Assembly (NCBI GenBank): GCA_900551325.1
Contig: URVM01000001.1
Coordinates: 62,001 to 126,000 of the forward strand
From: an uncultured Eubacteriales bacterium
GTDB taxonomy: Bacteria > Bacillota > Clostridia > Lachnospirales > Cellulosilyticaceae
Direction of reading: 5' to 3'
Length of the DNA stretch: 64,000 nucleotides
Shown: positions 53,833 through 62,700 of the stretch, in pieces
Layout of the letters: each line of letters begins with the position of its first letter
How positions within the stretch are numbered: the first letter of the stretch is position 1
The notes under the pieces: model-generated
The model's input: only the letters and a program-made list of their open reading frames with translations
Told to the model about the DNA's origin: nothing
The model's database searches: none
Program-made: the position numbers and the translations under genes

Positions 53833-54961
53833 TTTTTTCTCCTTCTTTAAAATATTGAATGAGTGCCTTGGCTCCTCTACTTGTACCAACAATCCCTTTT
53901 TCACCAAACAGAATCAGTTCAACTTGCACCTTATTCCTTACCCTAAAATCCATATGTTCCTGTATTTTATTTATAATACTTATAATAATCTCTTCATAAT
54001 GAGGTAAGTCTTCAATAATTTGAAGTGCACCATCTGTTGTTTTACTTTCCATAATCTCTTTTATTATCTTGCTTGAATACCCCCTTAATGCTGTATGTAC
54101 AGCAATAACCTCCATCCTTCCATCAGCATATTTAGAGTGGGTATTCATAATGCCTGCTGCTACTTTTACTAATTTACCTATATGACCTACTAAAAGTACT
54201 TTCTTAAAGCCTAAATAGGTAATATAATCTAGGGTTTCACCTAAGTAATTACTATATTTTATGCTCTCTTCTAAATCTATTCCAAGTTCCTGCAAAGCAA
54301 AATCTCGCCCATAATTTCCTGGACTTATTAATATATTCTCTAGCTTCCTTGCTTGCCTTACTTTTAATTCCATGCGAATAGTCTCAATCAGTGCACTTTC
54401 ACTCATAGGTTCTACAATACCACTTGTACCTAATATAGAAATTCCACCTATTATACCTAACCTGGAATTATAAGTTTTCTTACTTATTTCTTCTCCTTCT
54501 GGTGCATAAATAAGTATATCAATTCCGCCTTTATAACCCTGTTGTTCACATACATCTTTTACTGCTTCTTCTATCATTTTTCTTGGAACAGGATTAATAG
54601 CCGCTTCACCTACAGCACACTTTAAACCTTTTTGCATCACTCTACCGATTCCTATTCCACCGTCAATATGTATACCTTCTTCAGCTTTAGTAACTCTAGC
54701 ATAAATTTTCATACCATGAGTTACATCCGGATCATCTCCTGCATCTTTTATAACAGCACAGCTTATACTATCTACTTTTCTACAGGTATCATATACTTCT
54801 AAACTAAGACTTATGCCTTTAGGGGTGCTAATTTTTACTTCATCTATATCTTCTTCCGTGAGGAGCATCCATGTAGCTGCCTTTGTAGCCGCTGTAGCAC
54901 AACTTCCTGTAGTATAGCCCCATCTTAATTTTTCTTGACCTTTCACTATATACTCTTCCAT
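53816..54961 (-). CDS. cbiD: Cobalt-precorrin-5B C1-methyltransferase
   Basis: SAM-dependent methylation at C-1, unrelated to the tetrapyrrole methylases. The 381 residues start with LRWGYTTGSCATAATKAATW, the CbiD signature, and continue with ISCAVIKDAGDDPDVTHGM, GIGIGRVMQKGL and INPVPRKMIEEAV. CbiD marks the anaerobic route. It is the first gene of the operon, with AAAGGAGGGAG before the ATG, 170 bp behind a cobalamin riboswitch and directly behind an intrinsic terminator that acts as its switch. Confidence 0.95.
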   Translation of the reverse strand: MEEYIVKGQEKLRWGYTTGSCATAATKAATWMLLTEEDIDEVKISTPKGISLSLEVYDTCRKVDSISCAVIKDAGDDPDVTHGMKIYARVTKAEEGIHIDGGIGIGRVMQKGLKCAVGEAAINPVPRKMIEEAVKDVCEQQGYKGGIDILIYAPEGEEISKKTYNSRLGIIGGISILGTSGIVEPMSESALIETIRMELKVRQARKLENILISPGNYGRDFALQELGIDLEESIKYSNYLGETLDYITYLGFKKVLLVGHIGKLVKVAAGIMNTHSKYADGRMEVIAVHTALRGYSSKIIKEIMESKTTDGALQIIEDLPHYEEIIISIINKIQEHMDFRVRNKVQVELILFGEKGIVGTSRGAKALIQYFKEGEKNEKNR

Positions 54962-55012
54962 CTTGCTCCCTCCTTTCTACAGCTTTCTAAACTTTAGTAT
55001 TCTTTATAAAAT

Positions 55013-55040
55013 AAAAAAACTCCCACTTTAAAAGTGAGAG
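55013..55040 (-). terminator. Attenuator terminator of the cobalamin riboswitch
   Basis: A 10-bp stem CTCTCACTTT/AAAGTGGGAG (55031-55040 with 55020-55029, minus strand) is followed by T7, 52 bases before cbiD. It lies between aptamer and gene, so it works as the expression platform. Confidence 0.75.
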
Positions 55041-55131
55041 AGTAATTGTACGCCAAAATACATACCTAGATTTCTCTAGCTATGTTCTTGCATACACCCC
55101 CTATCGCTCGTAGAGTTTATGGTGTTTTATT

Positions 55132-55282
55132 AGTAGGCAGGTCTTCTGACTTAGAATCATCAAACTTATTCCCTTCCCTTCAAATGAAAGTGGTTTGAAT
55201 AAGTTCTCCTCATCACAGCGGCGGGACCGTACAGTAATTACAACTGTTTCCCTATTAAGCTATTTCTAGCACCTCTAACATT
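55132..55282 (-). ncRNA. Cobalamin riboswitch
   Basis: Minus-strand landmarks: GAGGTGC start, AATAGGGAAAC, the core CCGCCGCTGTGATGAGGAGAA, a peripheral hairpin, and the B12 box AAGTCAGAAGACCTGCC near the 3' end. Layout and downstream genes agree with cobalamin repression of the cbi operon. Confidence 0.92.
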
Positions 55283-55302
55283 ATATTCAGTTTATATCTT
55301 GT

Positions 55303-55331
55303 ATATTAATCCGTCCTTAAGTTTTAGTCAA
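55303..55331 (-). promoter_or_regulatory. Sigma-A promoter of the cobalamin operon
   Basis: On the minus strand TTGACT (55326-55331), 17 bases and TAATAT (55303-55308), about 20 bases before the riboswitch. Confidence 0.7.
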
Positions 55332-55341
55332 TATTACACAA

Positions 55342-56232
55342 CTAGAATAAATTCATAACTAAACCCATAATAGCACCTAGAACCGCACCAAGCCATACAA
55401 TAGCTCTAAGTTCTTTACGCATAATATCTAAAATCATTTCTTCTAACTCTAATAAATCTAAACTTTTAATTTTATCTTCAACAATTTGACTAATATTGAG
55501 AGTCTGTAACCACTTAGCCAATTGTTTCTCTACAAGATTTGCATATTGCTTCATTAAGCTTTTTTTAATACTAGGCATAAAGGACTCAAGTTCTTTAGCT
55601 AAGCCACCTATAGGATAGTCTAAACACTTATCCCCTTCTTTATCTATTACTTCATAAATCATTTGTTCTGCTTCATTTGCTATCATTTCATAAATCATAC
55701 TTTCAATTTTTTCTGCCATAGTAGTCATAATACTATCATTCATAAATGCTGCAAATAATCCTAAGCTACCTTTAAGCTCTACTATAGCTCTTTGAGAAAG
55801 TGTTTTTTCAAGCTCTAAATTCATTAATGCTTCATATGCTTTATGGCTACCTTGTTTTTTAAGATGTTCTATTCCTTTTTCAATCTGACTTTCATCATCT
55901 AGCTGATTCAGTACATCTCTTACAGTCTTTTTAGATTGCTTAAGATTGATAAACCATTCTTCTAGGGTTCCTTCAAGCTGAGTACACATTTCCCTTGAAA
56001 GAAGAGTTTGCTTTAATGTTTCTGCTTCAATAAGTTGTCCTCCAACTACTCTTCCTACACTTTTAGCAATACGATCACGCTCTTTTGGGATCAAGCCTTG
56101 TGTAAATGGAATAGGCTTTTTGCCAATATAAATAGGTTTTAGTGGTCTAAATAGCATTTTAATTGCTATCCCATTTGTAATGTAACCGATGAGTCCACCT
56201 ACAAGAGGTGCCATTAAAAATTCTAGTGTCAT
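55342..56232 (-). CDS. DUF445 family membrane protein
   Basis: 296 residues with one membrane helix at each end: MAPLVGGLIGYITNGIAIKMLF at the start and a glycine-rich helix at residues ~275-296. Between them is a long helical, charged domain in which predicted coiled coils alternate. The N-terminal GYITNGIAIKMLFRPLKP motif defines DUF445 (Bacillus YheB/YtwP-like). The hairpin topology suggests a membrane-anchored stalk, but the function is unknown. It shares its strand with the cbi operon and lies upstream of its promoter. I see no co-transcription signal. Confidence 0.87.
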   Translation of the reverse strand: MTLEFLMAPLVGGLIGYITNGIAIKMLFRPLKPIYIGKKPIPFTQGLIPKERDRIAKSVGRVVGGQLIEAETLKQTLLSREMCTQLEGTLEEWFINLKQSKKTVRDVLNQLDDESQIEKGIEHLKKQGSHKAYEALMNLELEKTLSQRAIVELKGSLGLFAAFMNDSIMTTMAEKIESMIYEMIANEAEQMIYEVIDKEGDKCLDYPIGGLAKELESFMPSIKKSLMKQYANLVEKQLAKWLQTLNISQIVEDKIKSLDLLELEEMILDIMRKELRAIVWLGAVLGAIMGLVMNLF

Positions 56233-56468
56233 ATGATTCTCCTTCTTTATCTTATGTTTATTATTTATATCTAAATAGTATTTATCTCTATCTATCCAGG
56301 TATTAAAAACTTATATCTATTATTTATTCCTATTTAATCAATAACTTTTATCAACTTTACCATAATTGTTAAATATCTTGTATTATAGTATACTAATATA
56401 ATGAAATCGTAAATACGTAAAACGAAAAATATAAGGCTGAGGCCTATTTGGGGAGATGACTAAAACAA

Positions 56469-57869
56469 ATGCAACTTACAGACTTTTTCTCGTGTGACAA
56501 AATGATTAAAGACACACAAAAACTAGGTGAGATTCCACCTTCTAAACAAATTTATAAAGAAACAGTTAATTTAGCTTGGCCTTCTGCTTTAGAACGCCTT
56601 CTTGTAAGTTTAGTAGGTGCTATGGATACAATGATGGTAGGTGTTTTAGGTGCTAGTGCTATTGCTGCCGTAGGAATTACACAGCAACCTACTTTTATTT
56701 TACTTTCTATTATTTTTTCTCTTAACGTGGGTGTTACAGCTATTGTAGCCCGTAGATGCGGTGAAGAAGATTATAAAAGTGCCAACAAAACATTACGTCA
56801 ATCTATAATTATCATTGGCGCATTATCCATTATTTTAGCTTGTTTAGGTTTTATTTATGCAAGACCTATTTTAACATGGATGGGTGCAAAGCCAGATGTT
56901 TTAACAGATAGTATACTTTATTTTAGAACCATTGTAATTGGTATGGTATTTAATGCACTAAGTCTTAATATTAATGCTGCCCAACGTGGTGCTGGAAATA
57001 CTAAAATTGCTATGTATACAAATATTACAGCTAATGTAATAAACCTTATTTTCAACTTCCTTCTTATTGGTGGTCGTTATGGTTTTCCTGCCCTTGGTGT
57101 AGTAGGTGCTGGTCTTGCAACAGTACTTGGTAATATAGTTGCCTTTATTATTGCTACCTATGGTATTTTACATTCTAAAACTCAACTTAAACTTAATTTT
57201 AAAGATAGTTGGAAATTAGATTTTGACACTATAAAAAGTATATTTAAAATTAGTAATAGCGCTATGGTAGAGCAACTTTGCATGCGTATAGGTTTCCTTG
57301 CCTATACCAAAATGATTACAAACTTAGGAACTGTAGCCTTTGCTACACATCAAATTTGTATGAATATCTTAAATATGACCTTTAGCTTAGGTGATGGTAT
57401 GGGTATGGCCTCATCCTCTTTAGTAGGCCGTAACCTAGGTGCAAAACGCTCTGATTTATCTATTATTTACGGTAAGACAGCACAGCGTATTAGCTTAATT
57501 ATATCTGCCTTTTTAATTTTTATATATGTAGTCTTTGGTAGTACGCTAGTAGGTCTATTCTCAGATGATGCTTCTATTATCTCTTTAGGTAGTCAAATCA
57601 TGCTTATTGTAGCTATCGTATGTCCACTACAGATTTCCCAAGTTATTATCTCTGGTTCTCTTCGTGGCGCAGGAGATACTAAGTTTGTGGCAAGAACATC
57701 TTTTATTAGTATTTTAATTATTAGACCTATTATAACCTTTGTACTTTGCTATGGTCTTGGTTTAGGTCTTATAGGTGCTTGGATAGCTCTTCTTGTAGAC
57801 CAGGCTATTCGTTTAATCTTAAATATTGTTCGCTTCTCTGAAGGTAAATGGATTTATGTAAAAATATAA
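56469..57869 (+). CDS. MATE family efflux transporter
   Basis: Multidrug/Na+ or H+ antiporter of 466 residues with 12 helices in two homologous halves. Typical segments: LAWPSALERLLVSLVGAMDTMMVG, AAVGITQQP, NINAAQRGAGNTKIAMYTNI and the second-half SLVGRNLGAKR and ISGSLRGAGDTK. ATG 56469 stands 13 bases after GGGGAG, a long spacing; a TGA closes the frame upstream. A short overlapping reading frame (ATG 56456 to TGA 56497) begins in front of it. The substrate is unknown. Confidence 0.92.
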   Translation: MQLTDFFSCDKMIKDTQKLGEIPPSKQIYKETVNLAWPSALERLLVSLVGAMDTMMVGVLGASAIAAVGITQQPTFILLSIIFSLNVGVTAIVARRCGEEDYKSANKTLRQSIIIIGALSIILACLGFIYARPILTWMGAKPDVLTDSILYFRTIVIGMVFNALSLNINAAQRGAGNTKIAMYTNITANVINLIFNFLLIGGRYGFPALGVVGAGLATVLGNIVAFIIATYGILHSKTQLKLNFKDSWKLDFDTIKSIFKISNSAMVEQLCMRIGFLAYTKMITNLGTVAFATHQICMNILNMTFSLGDGMGMASSSLVGRNLGAKRSDLSIIYGKTAQRISLIISAFLIFIYVVFGSTLVGLFSDDASIISLGSQIMLIVAIVCPLQISQVIISGSLRGAGDTKFVARTSFISILIIRPIITFVLCYGLGLGLIGAWIALLVDQAIRLILNIVRFSEGKWIYVKI

Positions 57870-57881
57870 CTACTTCCTCCT

Positions 57882-57914
57882 CCCTCTACCCCTATAAAGG
57901 TAGAGGGAATTTTA
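57882..57914 (+). terminator. Terminator of the MATE gene
   Basis: 10-bp stem TCCCTCTACC/GGTAGAGGGA (57882-57891 with 57900-57909), 8-base loop, then a T-rich tail. Confidence 0.88.
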
Positions 57915-58039
57915 TTTTTAATTTTTCAAATAAATTTATTGACTTTCTTACTTTATTACGTTAAAGTGTTATTAGAATATAGGTTTTTAAATTTATATAT
58001 ACAATTTAACTGTCATTTATTAAAAGGGGGATTATTATA

Positions 58040-58867
58040 ATGAAAAAATTATTAAAGAAAGTTCTAACAACAGCTACTTTAGGCATAATGGTTTTAAGTT
58101 TTACAGCTTGTTCTAACCCAAATAATACTGGAGCTGCTAATAATAATACATCTACTGCTACCATTGATAAAGATGAATGGATTATAGGCCTTGATGATAC
58201 CTTTGCACCACTTGGCTTTAGAGATGCTAATGGTGAGTTAACTGGCTTTGATGTGGAACTTGCTAAAGCAATGGGAGAAAAGTTAGGCAAAAAGTTAATT
58301 CTTCAACCTATAGACTGGTCTATGAAAGAAGCTGAGCTTAATTCTGGAAATATTGATCTTATTTGGAATGGTTATACCATTAATGATGAACGTAAAGAAA
58401 AGGTAGATTTTACTGTTCCTTATCTTGATAATAAACAAATTATCGTTGTACTTGCTGATTCACCTATTCAAACAAAAGCTGATTTAGCCGGTAAAGCTGT
58501 AGGTGCTCAAAGCGAATCTAGTGCTGTAACAGCCATGGAAAAAGAAGCTGATCTTTATGCTTCCTTTAAAGATGGTAAGGCAGTTACCTTTGAAGATAAC
58601 AACCAAGCTCTTATGGATCTTGATGCAGGTCGTATAGAAGCTGTTGTAGCCGATGAAGTAGTTGTACGTTACTATATTAACTTGAAAGGTGCGGGTAATT
58701 ACCGTATCCTAGACGAGGATTTTGGTGCTGAAGAGTATGGTGTAGGTATTCGTAAAGGAGATACTAAAACTGTAGAAGCTTTTAATCAAGCTTATGAGGA
58801 ACTTAAAGCTGATGGTACTTTAGCAGAAATTGCAACAAAATGGTTTGGTAGTAATATAGCAAAATAA
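58040..58867 (+). CDS. Amino-acid ABC transporter substrate-binding lipoprotein
   Basis: Family 3 periplasmic-type binding protein, tethered as a lipoprotein. The signal peptide ends at a lipobox with C24 (SFTAC). The mature part has the two lobes with WIIGLDDTFAPLGFRDANGE, GFDVELAKAMGEKLGK, LIWNGYTINDERKEKVDFT (the conserved D-E-R-x-x-x-x-F motif) and AVGAQSESSAVTAM. A low-complexity N-N-T linker follows the Cys. It is first of the three-gene transporter operon. Polar amino acids are likely ligands; the exact one is not decided. Confidence 0.9.
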   Translation: MKKLLKKVLTTATLGIMVLSFTACSNPNNTGAANNNTSTATIDKDEWIIGLDDTFAPLGFRDANGELTGFDVELAKAMGEKLGKKLILQPIDWSMKEAELNSGNIDLIWNGYTINDERKEKVDFTVPYLDNKQIIVVLADSPIQTKADLAGKAVGAQSESSAVTAMEKEADLYASFKDGKAVTFEDNNQALMDLDAGRIEAVVADEVVVRYYINLKGAGNYRILDEDFGAEEYGVGIRKGDTKTVEAFNQAYEELKADGTLAEIATKWFGSNIAK

Positions 58868-58887
58868 ACTTAAAGGAGGAACCCACT

Positions 58888-59604
58888 GTGGATATACTAA
58901 CTACCTATTTCACTACACTTATTACCTTTTTTCAAAACTTACCTAGCCAGTTGGCTTATCTTTTTACTTATACAGCCCAACTTATGCCTCAGGTAATAGA
59001 GGGCTTAAGTGTTACACTAAAACTCTTTGGACTTACACTTTTATTTTCTATTCCTTTAGGGGTAGTTATTGCACTTGGGCGTTTATCTCGTTTTAAGGTT
59101 TTAAATAAGCTTACATCTGGCTACATTTTAATATTACGTGGTACACCTCTTCTTTTACAAATCGTTTTTGTATTCTTTGGTCTACCACTTATAGGTGTTA
59201 CCTTTGATAGATTACCTGCTGCACTTGTAGCCTTCTCTCTTAACTACGCTGCTTATTTTGCTGAAATCTTTCGTGGTGGAATTGCTTCTATTGATAAAGG
59301 TCAATACGAAGGCTCTGAGGTTCTAGGACTATCTTCTCGTGAAACCTTCTTTCATATTATCTTTCCTCAGGCCTTCAAAAGAGTTTTACCACCTGTTGCT
59401 AACGAAGTAGTTACCTTAGTTAAAGATACAGCATTAGTATATGTATTAGGTCTTGATGAACTTTTAAAGGTAGGTAAGATTGCATGTAATCGTGACGCAT
59501 CTTTACTTCCACTGGTTATTATTGCTATTGTCTACTTACTTTTAACAGGTATCCTTTCAAAAGTTATGGCAATTGTAGAAAACAAATATACTTACTATCA
59601 ATAA
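58888..59604 (+). CDS. Amino-acid ABC transporter permease
   Basis: HisMQ-type membrane permease of 238 residues with five helices. It carries the family signature FSLNYAAYFAEIFRGGIASIDKGQYEG... with the EAA loop (SREVLGLSSRETFFHIIFPQA-like region near residues 155-175) contacting the ATPase, and ILRGTPLLLQIVFVFFGLP. The start is GTG at 58888 with AAAGGAGGAACCCACT upstream. It lies 20 bp behind the binding protein gene and 12 bp before the ATPase gene. Confidence 0.9.
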   Translation: MDILTTYFTTLITFFQNLPSQLAYLFTYTAQLMPQVIEGLSVTLKLFGLTLLFSIPLGVVIALGRLSRFKVLNKLTSGYILILRGTPLLLQIVFVFFGLPLIGVTFDRLPAALVAFSLNYAAYFAEIFRGGIASIDKGQYEGSEVLGLSSRETFFHIIFPQAFKRVLPPVANEVVTLVKDTALVYVLGLDELLKVGKIACNRDASLLPLVIIAIVYLLLTGILSKVMAIVENKYTYYQ

Positions 59605-59616
59605 GGAGGTTTTCCC

Positions 59617-60315
59617 ATGTTAATCGTAGAAAATCTACATAAAAGTTATGGCAAAAATAAAGTATTAAACGGAGTTAACCTTCATGTGAAGCAAGGTGAA
59701 ATACTAGTAATTGTAGGCCCATCAGGTGGAGGTAAGACCACTTTCTTACGCAGTATTAATTACTTAGAAAAATGTAGCCAAGGTTCTATTTCTTTAAATG
59801 GTAACTATCTTCTACAAAATGGTCGCTATGCTAATAAAAATCAAATTAAGGCCCTTCGCAAAGATATTGGTCTAGTATTTCAAAACTTTAATCTCTTTCC
59901 TCACCTTTCTGTGTTAGAAAATATGATTTATGCACCTATGCGTGTTCTTGGTCAATCTAAATTAGAAGCTACCAAGGAAGCTTTAAGTATTTTAAACTTT
60001 TTAGGCCTTAAGGAAAAAGCGAGTAGCTACCCTTATGAACTATCTGGTGGCCAAAAGCAAAGAGTTGCCATCGGGCGTGCCCTTGCCATAAATCCTAAAC
60101 TGATGTGTTTTGATGAACCTACTTCTGCACTTGACCCTGCCCTTACAGATGAAGTAGCCAAAGTTATTAGAAGTCTAAGTGAAAAAGGTATGACCATGCT
60201 TATTATCACTCACGATATGAGTTTTGCTAAGCAAGTGGCTGATAGAATTGTTTCTATGGATCAAGGAAAAATCGTGGAAGAACACATGTATTCAGAAAAT
60301 ATTGCTATGGCATAA
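59617..60315 (+). CDS. Amino-acid ABC transporter ATPase
   Basis: GlnQ-type ATPase of 232 residues. Walker A VGPSGGGKTTF (K40), Q loop FQNFNLFPHLSV, signature LSGGQKQR, Walker B LMCFDEPTSALDP and switch His in IITHDMSFAKQ. There is one permease gene, so a homodimer of the permease with two copies of this subunit is expected. AAGGAGG lies before the ATG. It is the last gene of the operon, before a terminator. Confidence 0.94.
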   Translation: MLIVENLHKSYGKNKVLNGVNLHVKQGEILVIVGPSGGGKTTFLRSINYLEKCSQGSISLNGNYLLQNGRYANKNQIKALRKDIGLVFQNFNLFPHLSVLENMIYAPMRVLGQSKLEATKEALSILNFLGLKEKASSYPYELSGGQKQRVAIGRALAINPKLMCFDEPTSALDPALTDEVAKVIRSLSEKGMTMLIITHDMSFAKQVADRIVSMDQGKIVEEHMYSENIAMA

Positions 60316-60340
60316 AACGTATAACGATAATTAGAAAAAC

Positions 60341-60370
60341 AAAAGCCAGACTTGGAAAAGTCTGGCTTTT
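60341..60370. terminator. Bidirectional terminator after the ABC operon
   Basis: 13-bp stem (60341-60353 with 60358-60370) with A4/T4 ends between convergent genes. Confidence 0.88.
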
Positions 60371-60381
60371 ATTTTAAAACA

Positions 60382-62583
60382 TTAGACTGTACACCTCGCC
60401 AAAATTGTATAATGATCTTCTCTTATCTTTATATCCCCTATCACCTTTGTACTAATATGAACCTTTTCATCTACTACTATATTTATACCTAATACTTTAT
60501 CTGTTTCCACTTTACTCTTTTCTATCTCTTCTTCCCATAAGAATAGAGGCTTTCCTATAATTCCAACAGATAATCTTACAAGATTAATAAGTGATTCTTT
60601 TTCCTTCTTTTCTTTCTTAACTTTACTTAACTCTTTTATAAGTCTTATGTAGCTTTCTTCTATATCTTCATCCACTAAATGACTATACATGGCTAATGCT
60701 TCTTCTTGTACTTTCTTCTTTGGAAATTTATTTATTTTCCATTCTAGTATGGTTGCAGGATATACTTCATAAGGTAAATTTTCTTCTACCTTGGTCTTTC
60801 TAGGTTGATAAATACCTTTTTCATCAATATAAAAACGTTTTTTGAGATCTTTAATAATTTTATCGCTACTTCCTAAATCTATTGTACTTTTACCACAAGC
60901 ATGAAGCCTTTGTTCAATAAGTTGCTTAAGTGCCCATTTCTTTACACCTAATACCTCTACATCATATAAATACTGAGCTATTTCTTGCTGAGTTAACATT
61001 TTAAACATTCTCTTATTGCTTATCTTTAGATTTCTTAAATTCAATGTGTAAATTTTACGATCATGTACAGTTATTACTTTCTTAATGATTTTAGCTTTTC
61101 TAAACTTACTTACAAGCTCTTTAGAAAGCTCACACCAAATTTGGCTTGTATTAATATTCCCATTTACAACTAAATTATAATCCCTATATATACTTGCTCC
61201 TACTCTAAATCCTGTTGCTACTTCTTCTACACATCCATCAATCTTAACCTTAACACCAATATTTAATTTCTTCGACCCAATACTTAAGTCTACCACTTCC
61301 CCATAGCCTATCTCCGGCCTTATAAATTTATAATCTCCTTCTTCATATTTTTCTTTTACACCGATGCGCTTGTAATTATAAGTATAATCCCATAATAATC
61401 TAGAATCTTCATCTTCTAATATATCTCTAATCACTTCTAACAAACATAAAGGTTCTTCCTCTTCACTATAAAGACGTATAGGAACTTTCCCCTTTTTATA
61501 TCTGTTATTAGGTGATTCATTAAGTTCTATTAGTTTTTCTAAAGCTCTACCTTTTTCAGCAAAAGAATATATATTATAAAAGCTTTCATACGCATATATA
61601 TCTCCTGTTTTTGCAAGAACACATATTAAACTATCTAAGTCTTCCCTAAGTAAATGATACAGGGCCAACTCATAATATAAATCTTCTACTAAACTTAGTT
61701 CAGCTCTTTGCCTAGTACTTGGAACAGTTACACCTTCTATTATTAAGTCCTCTTCAAAACTTACTATAATATTACTTGTATTTGATAAATGTGAAAGAAC
61801 CGTCCCTTCTTTTATTCTTTCATGAAGCCCAAAGATATAACAATCTTTACTTTCTATACTTATATTTGTAATATATTGATCATCTACCTTTTGAATAAGC
61901 CTAAGTACTGTTTTGTAATAATCTTTCACCTCATCTATATGCATCCATTCTCCTCTTTTAGAAAGTTCTACAAGAGTCTTTAAGAAGTTCCTATCATAGT
62001 ATTTACCAAATCCTATTGCATTAAGATAGATGTCTTTATATGAGCAAATTTCTGCTATTTTGTAGCATTTGTCGCGTTCCTCTTCTACACCCCATCTTAT
62101 AGGTACCACACAACCATCTGTAAAAAGGACTATATGATTTTTATCACATACTTCATTTAAACTTGTTACAATATCTATTGCTTTTTCTAAAGGTTCTGAT
62201 ATAACTGTAATGCCCTTAGCAAATAATTGTTCTTCTATAATCTCATATACTTTACCCATCTTGTAAGATAAATGATCACATTTCACTCCACTTAGAATGC
62301 GATAACTCTCCTCATGCCCTGCATAGCGAATAATAGAAACATAATGATTATCTGATGCTTTCAAAGCTCTTAAAATATCCTTTACTTTTTCTTTGAGTTT
62401 GGGGATTTCACTTTCCATACTTCCAGATGTATCAATTAATAAAATATGATGACTTACATTATTGGTCAGTTCTAAAAGGGGCAATAACTCATAGAATTTA
62501 GCCTTCTTCTTTTCTCCCTCACTAATAAATACTTCCGATTCACCTAAATAATTAACATTTAATCCTTTTGATTTAATAATCAT
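60382..62583 (-). CDS. Large von Willebrand factor A domain protein, unclassified
   Basis: 733 residues. A VWA domain covers ~45-235, with a complete MIDAS: DTSGS (D51, S53, S55), a candidate Thr126 and D156 in LFTDGC. A leading stretch MIIKSKGLNVNYLGESEVFI resembles small beta repeats. After residue 240 I recognise no domain: beta-rich and helical segments alternate, with two Cys-poor, lysine-rich regions (KVKKEKKEKESLINL) and a late beta tail. There is no signal peptide or membrane helix, so it is probably cytoplasmic. It lies alone between terminators; there is no MoxR-type AAA gene next to it, although those often partner VWA proteins. Function unknown. Confidence 0.75.
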   Translation of the reverse strand: MIIKSKGLNVNYLGESEVFISEGEKKKAKFYELLPLLELTNNVSHHILLIDTSGSMESEIPKLKEKVKDILRALKASDNHYVSIIRYAGHEESYRILSGVKCDHLSYKMGKVYEIIEEQLFAKGITVISEPLEKAIDIVTSLNEVCDKNHIVLFTDGCVVPIRWGVEEERDKCYKIAEICSYKDIYLNAIGFGKYYDRNFLKTLVELSKRGEWMHIDEVKDYYKTVLRLIQKVDDQYITNISIESKDCYIFGLHERIKEGTVLSHLSNTSNIIVSFEEDLIIEGVTVPSTRQRAELSLVEDLYYELALYHLLREDLDSLICVLAKTGDIYAYESFYNIYSFAEKGRALEKLIELNESPNNRYKKGKVPIRLYSEEEEPLCLLEVIRDILEDEDSRLLWDYTYNYKRIGVKEKYEEGDYKFIRPEIGYGEVVDLSIGSKKLNIGVKVKIDGCVEEVATGFRVGASIYRDYNLVVNGNINTSQIWCELSKELVSKFRKAKIIKKVITVHDRKIYTLNLRNLKISNKRMFKMLTQQEIAQYLYDVEVLGVKKWALKQLIEQRLHACGKSTIDLGSSDKIIKDLKKRFYIDEKGIYQPRKTKVEENLPYEVYPATILEWKINKFPKKKVQEEALAMYSHLVDEDIEESYIRLIKELSKVKKEKKEKESLINLVRLSVGIIGKPLFLWEEEIEKSKVETDKVLGINIVVDEKVHISTKVIGDIKIREDHYTILARCTV

Positions 62584-62655
62584 AGCTTACTCCCCTCACT
62601 CTACATTGCTTTCTAATGTATATGAAGGCGAACATATGTTCATGACAAAATATAG

Positions 62656-62695
62656 AAAAAAGAGATGTCCTAAATAGTCATTTTAGGACATCTCT
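62656..62695 (-). terminator. Terminator of the M23 peptidase gene
   Basis: 15-bp stem (62660-62674 with 62682-62696 region) around TAGTCAT, followed by T5 on the minus strand, directly behind the stop. Confidence 0.85.
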
Positions 62696-62700
62696 TGCTT

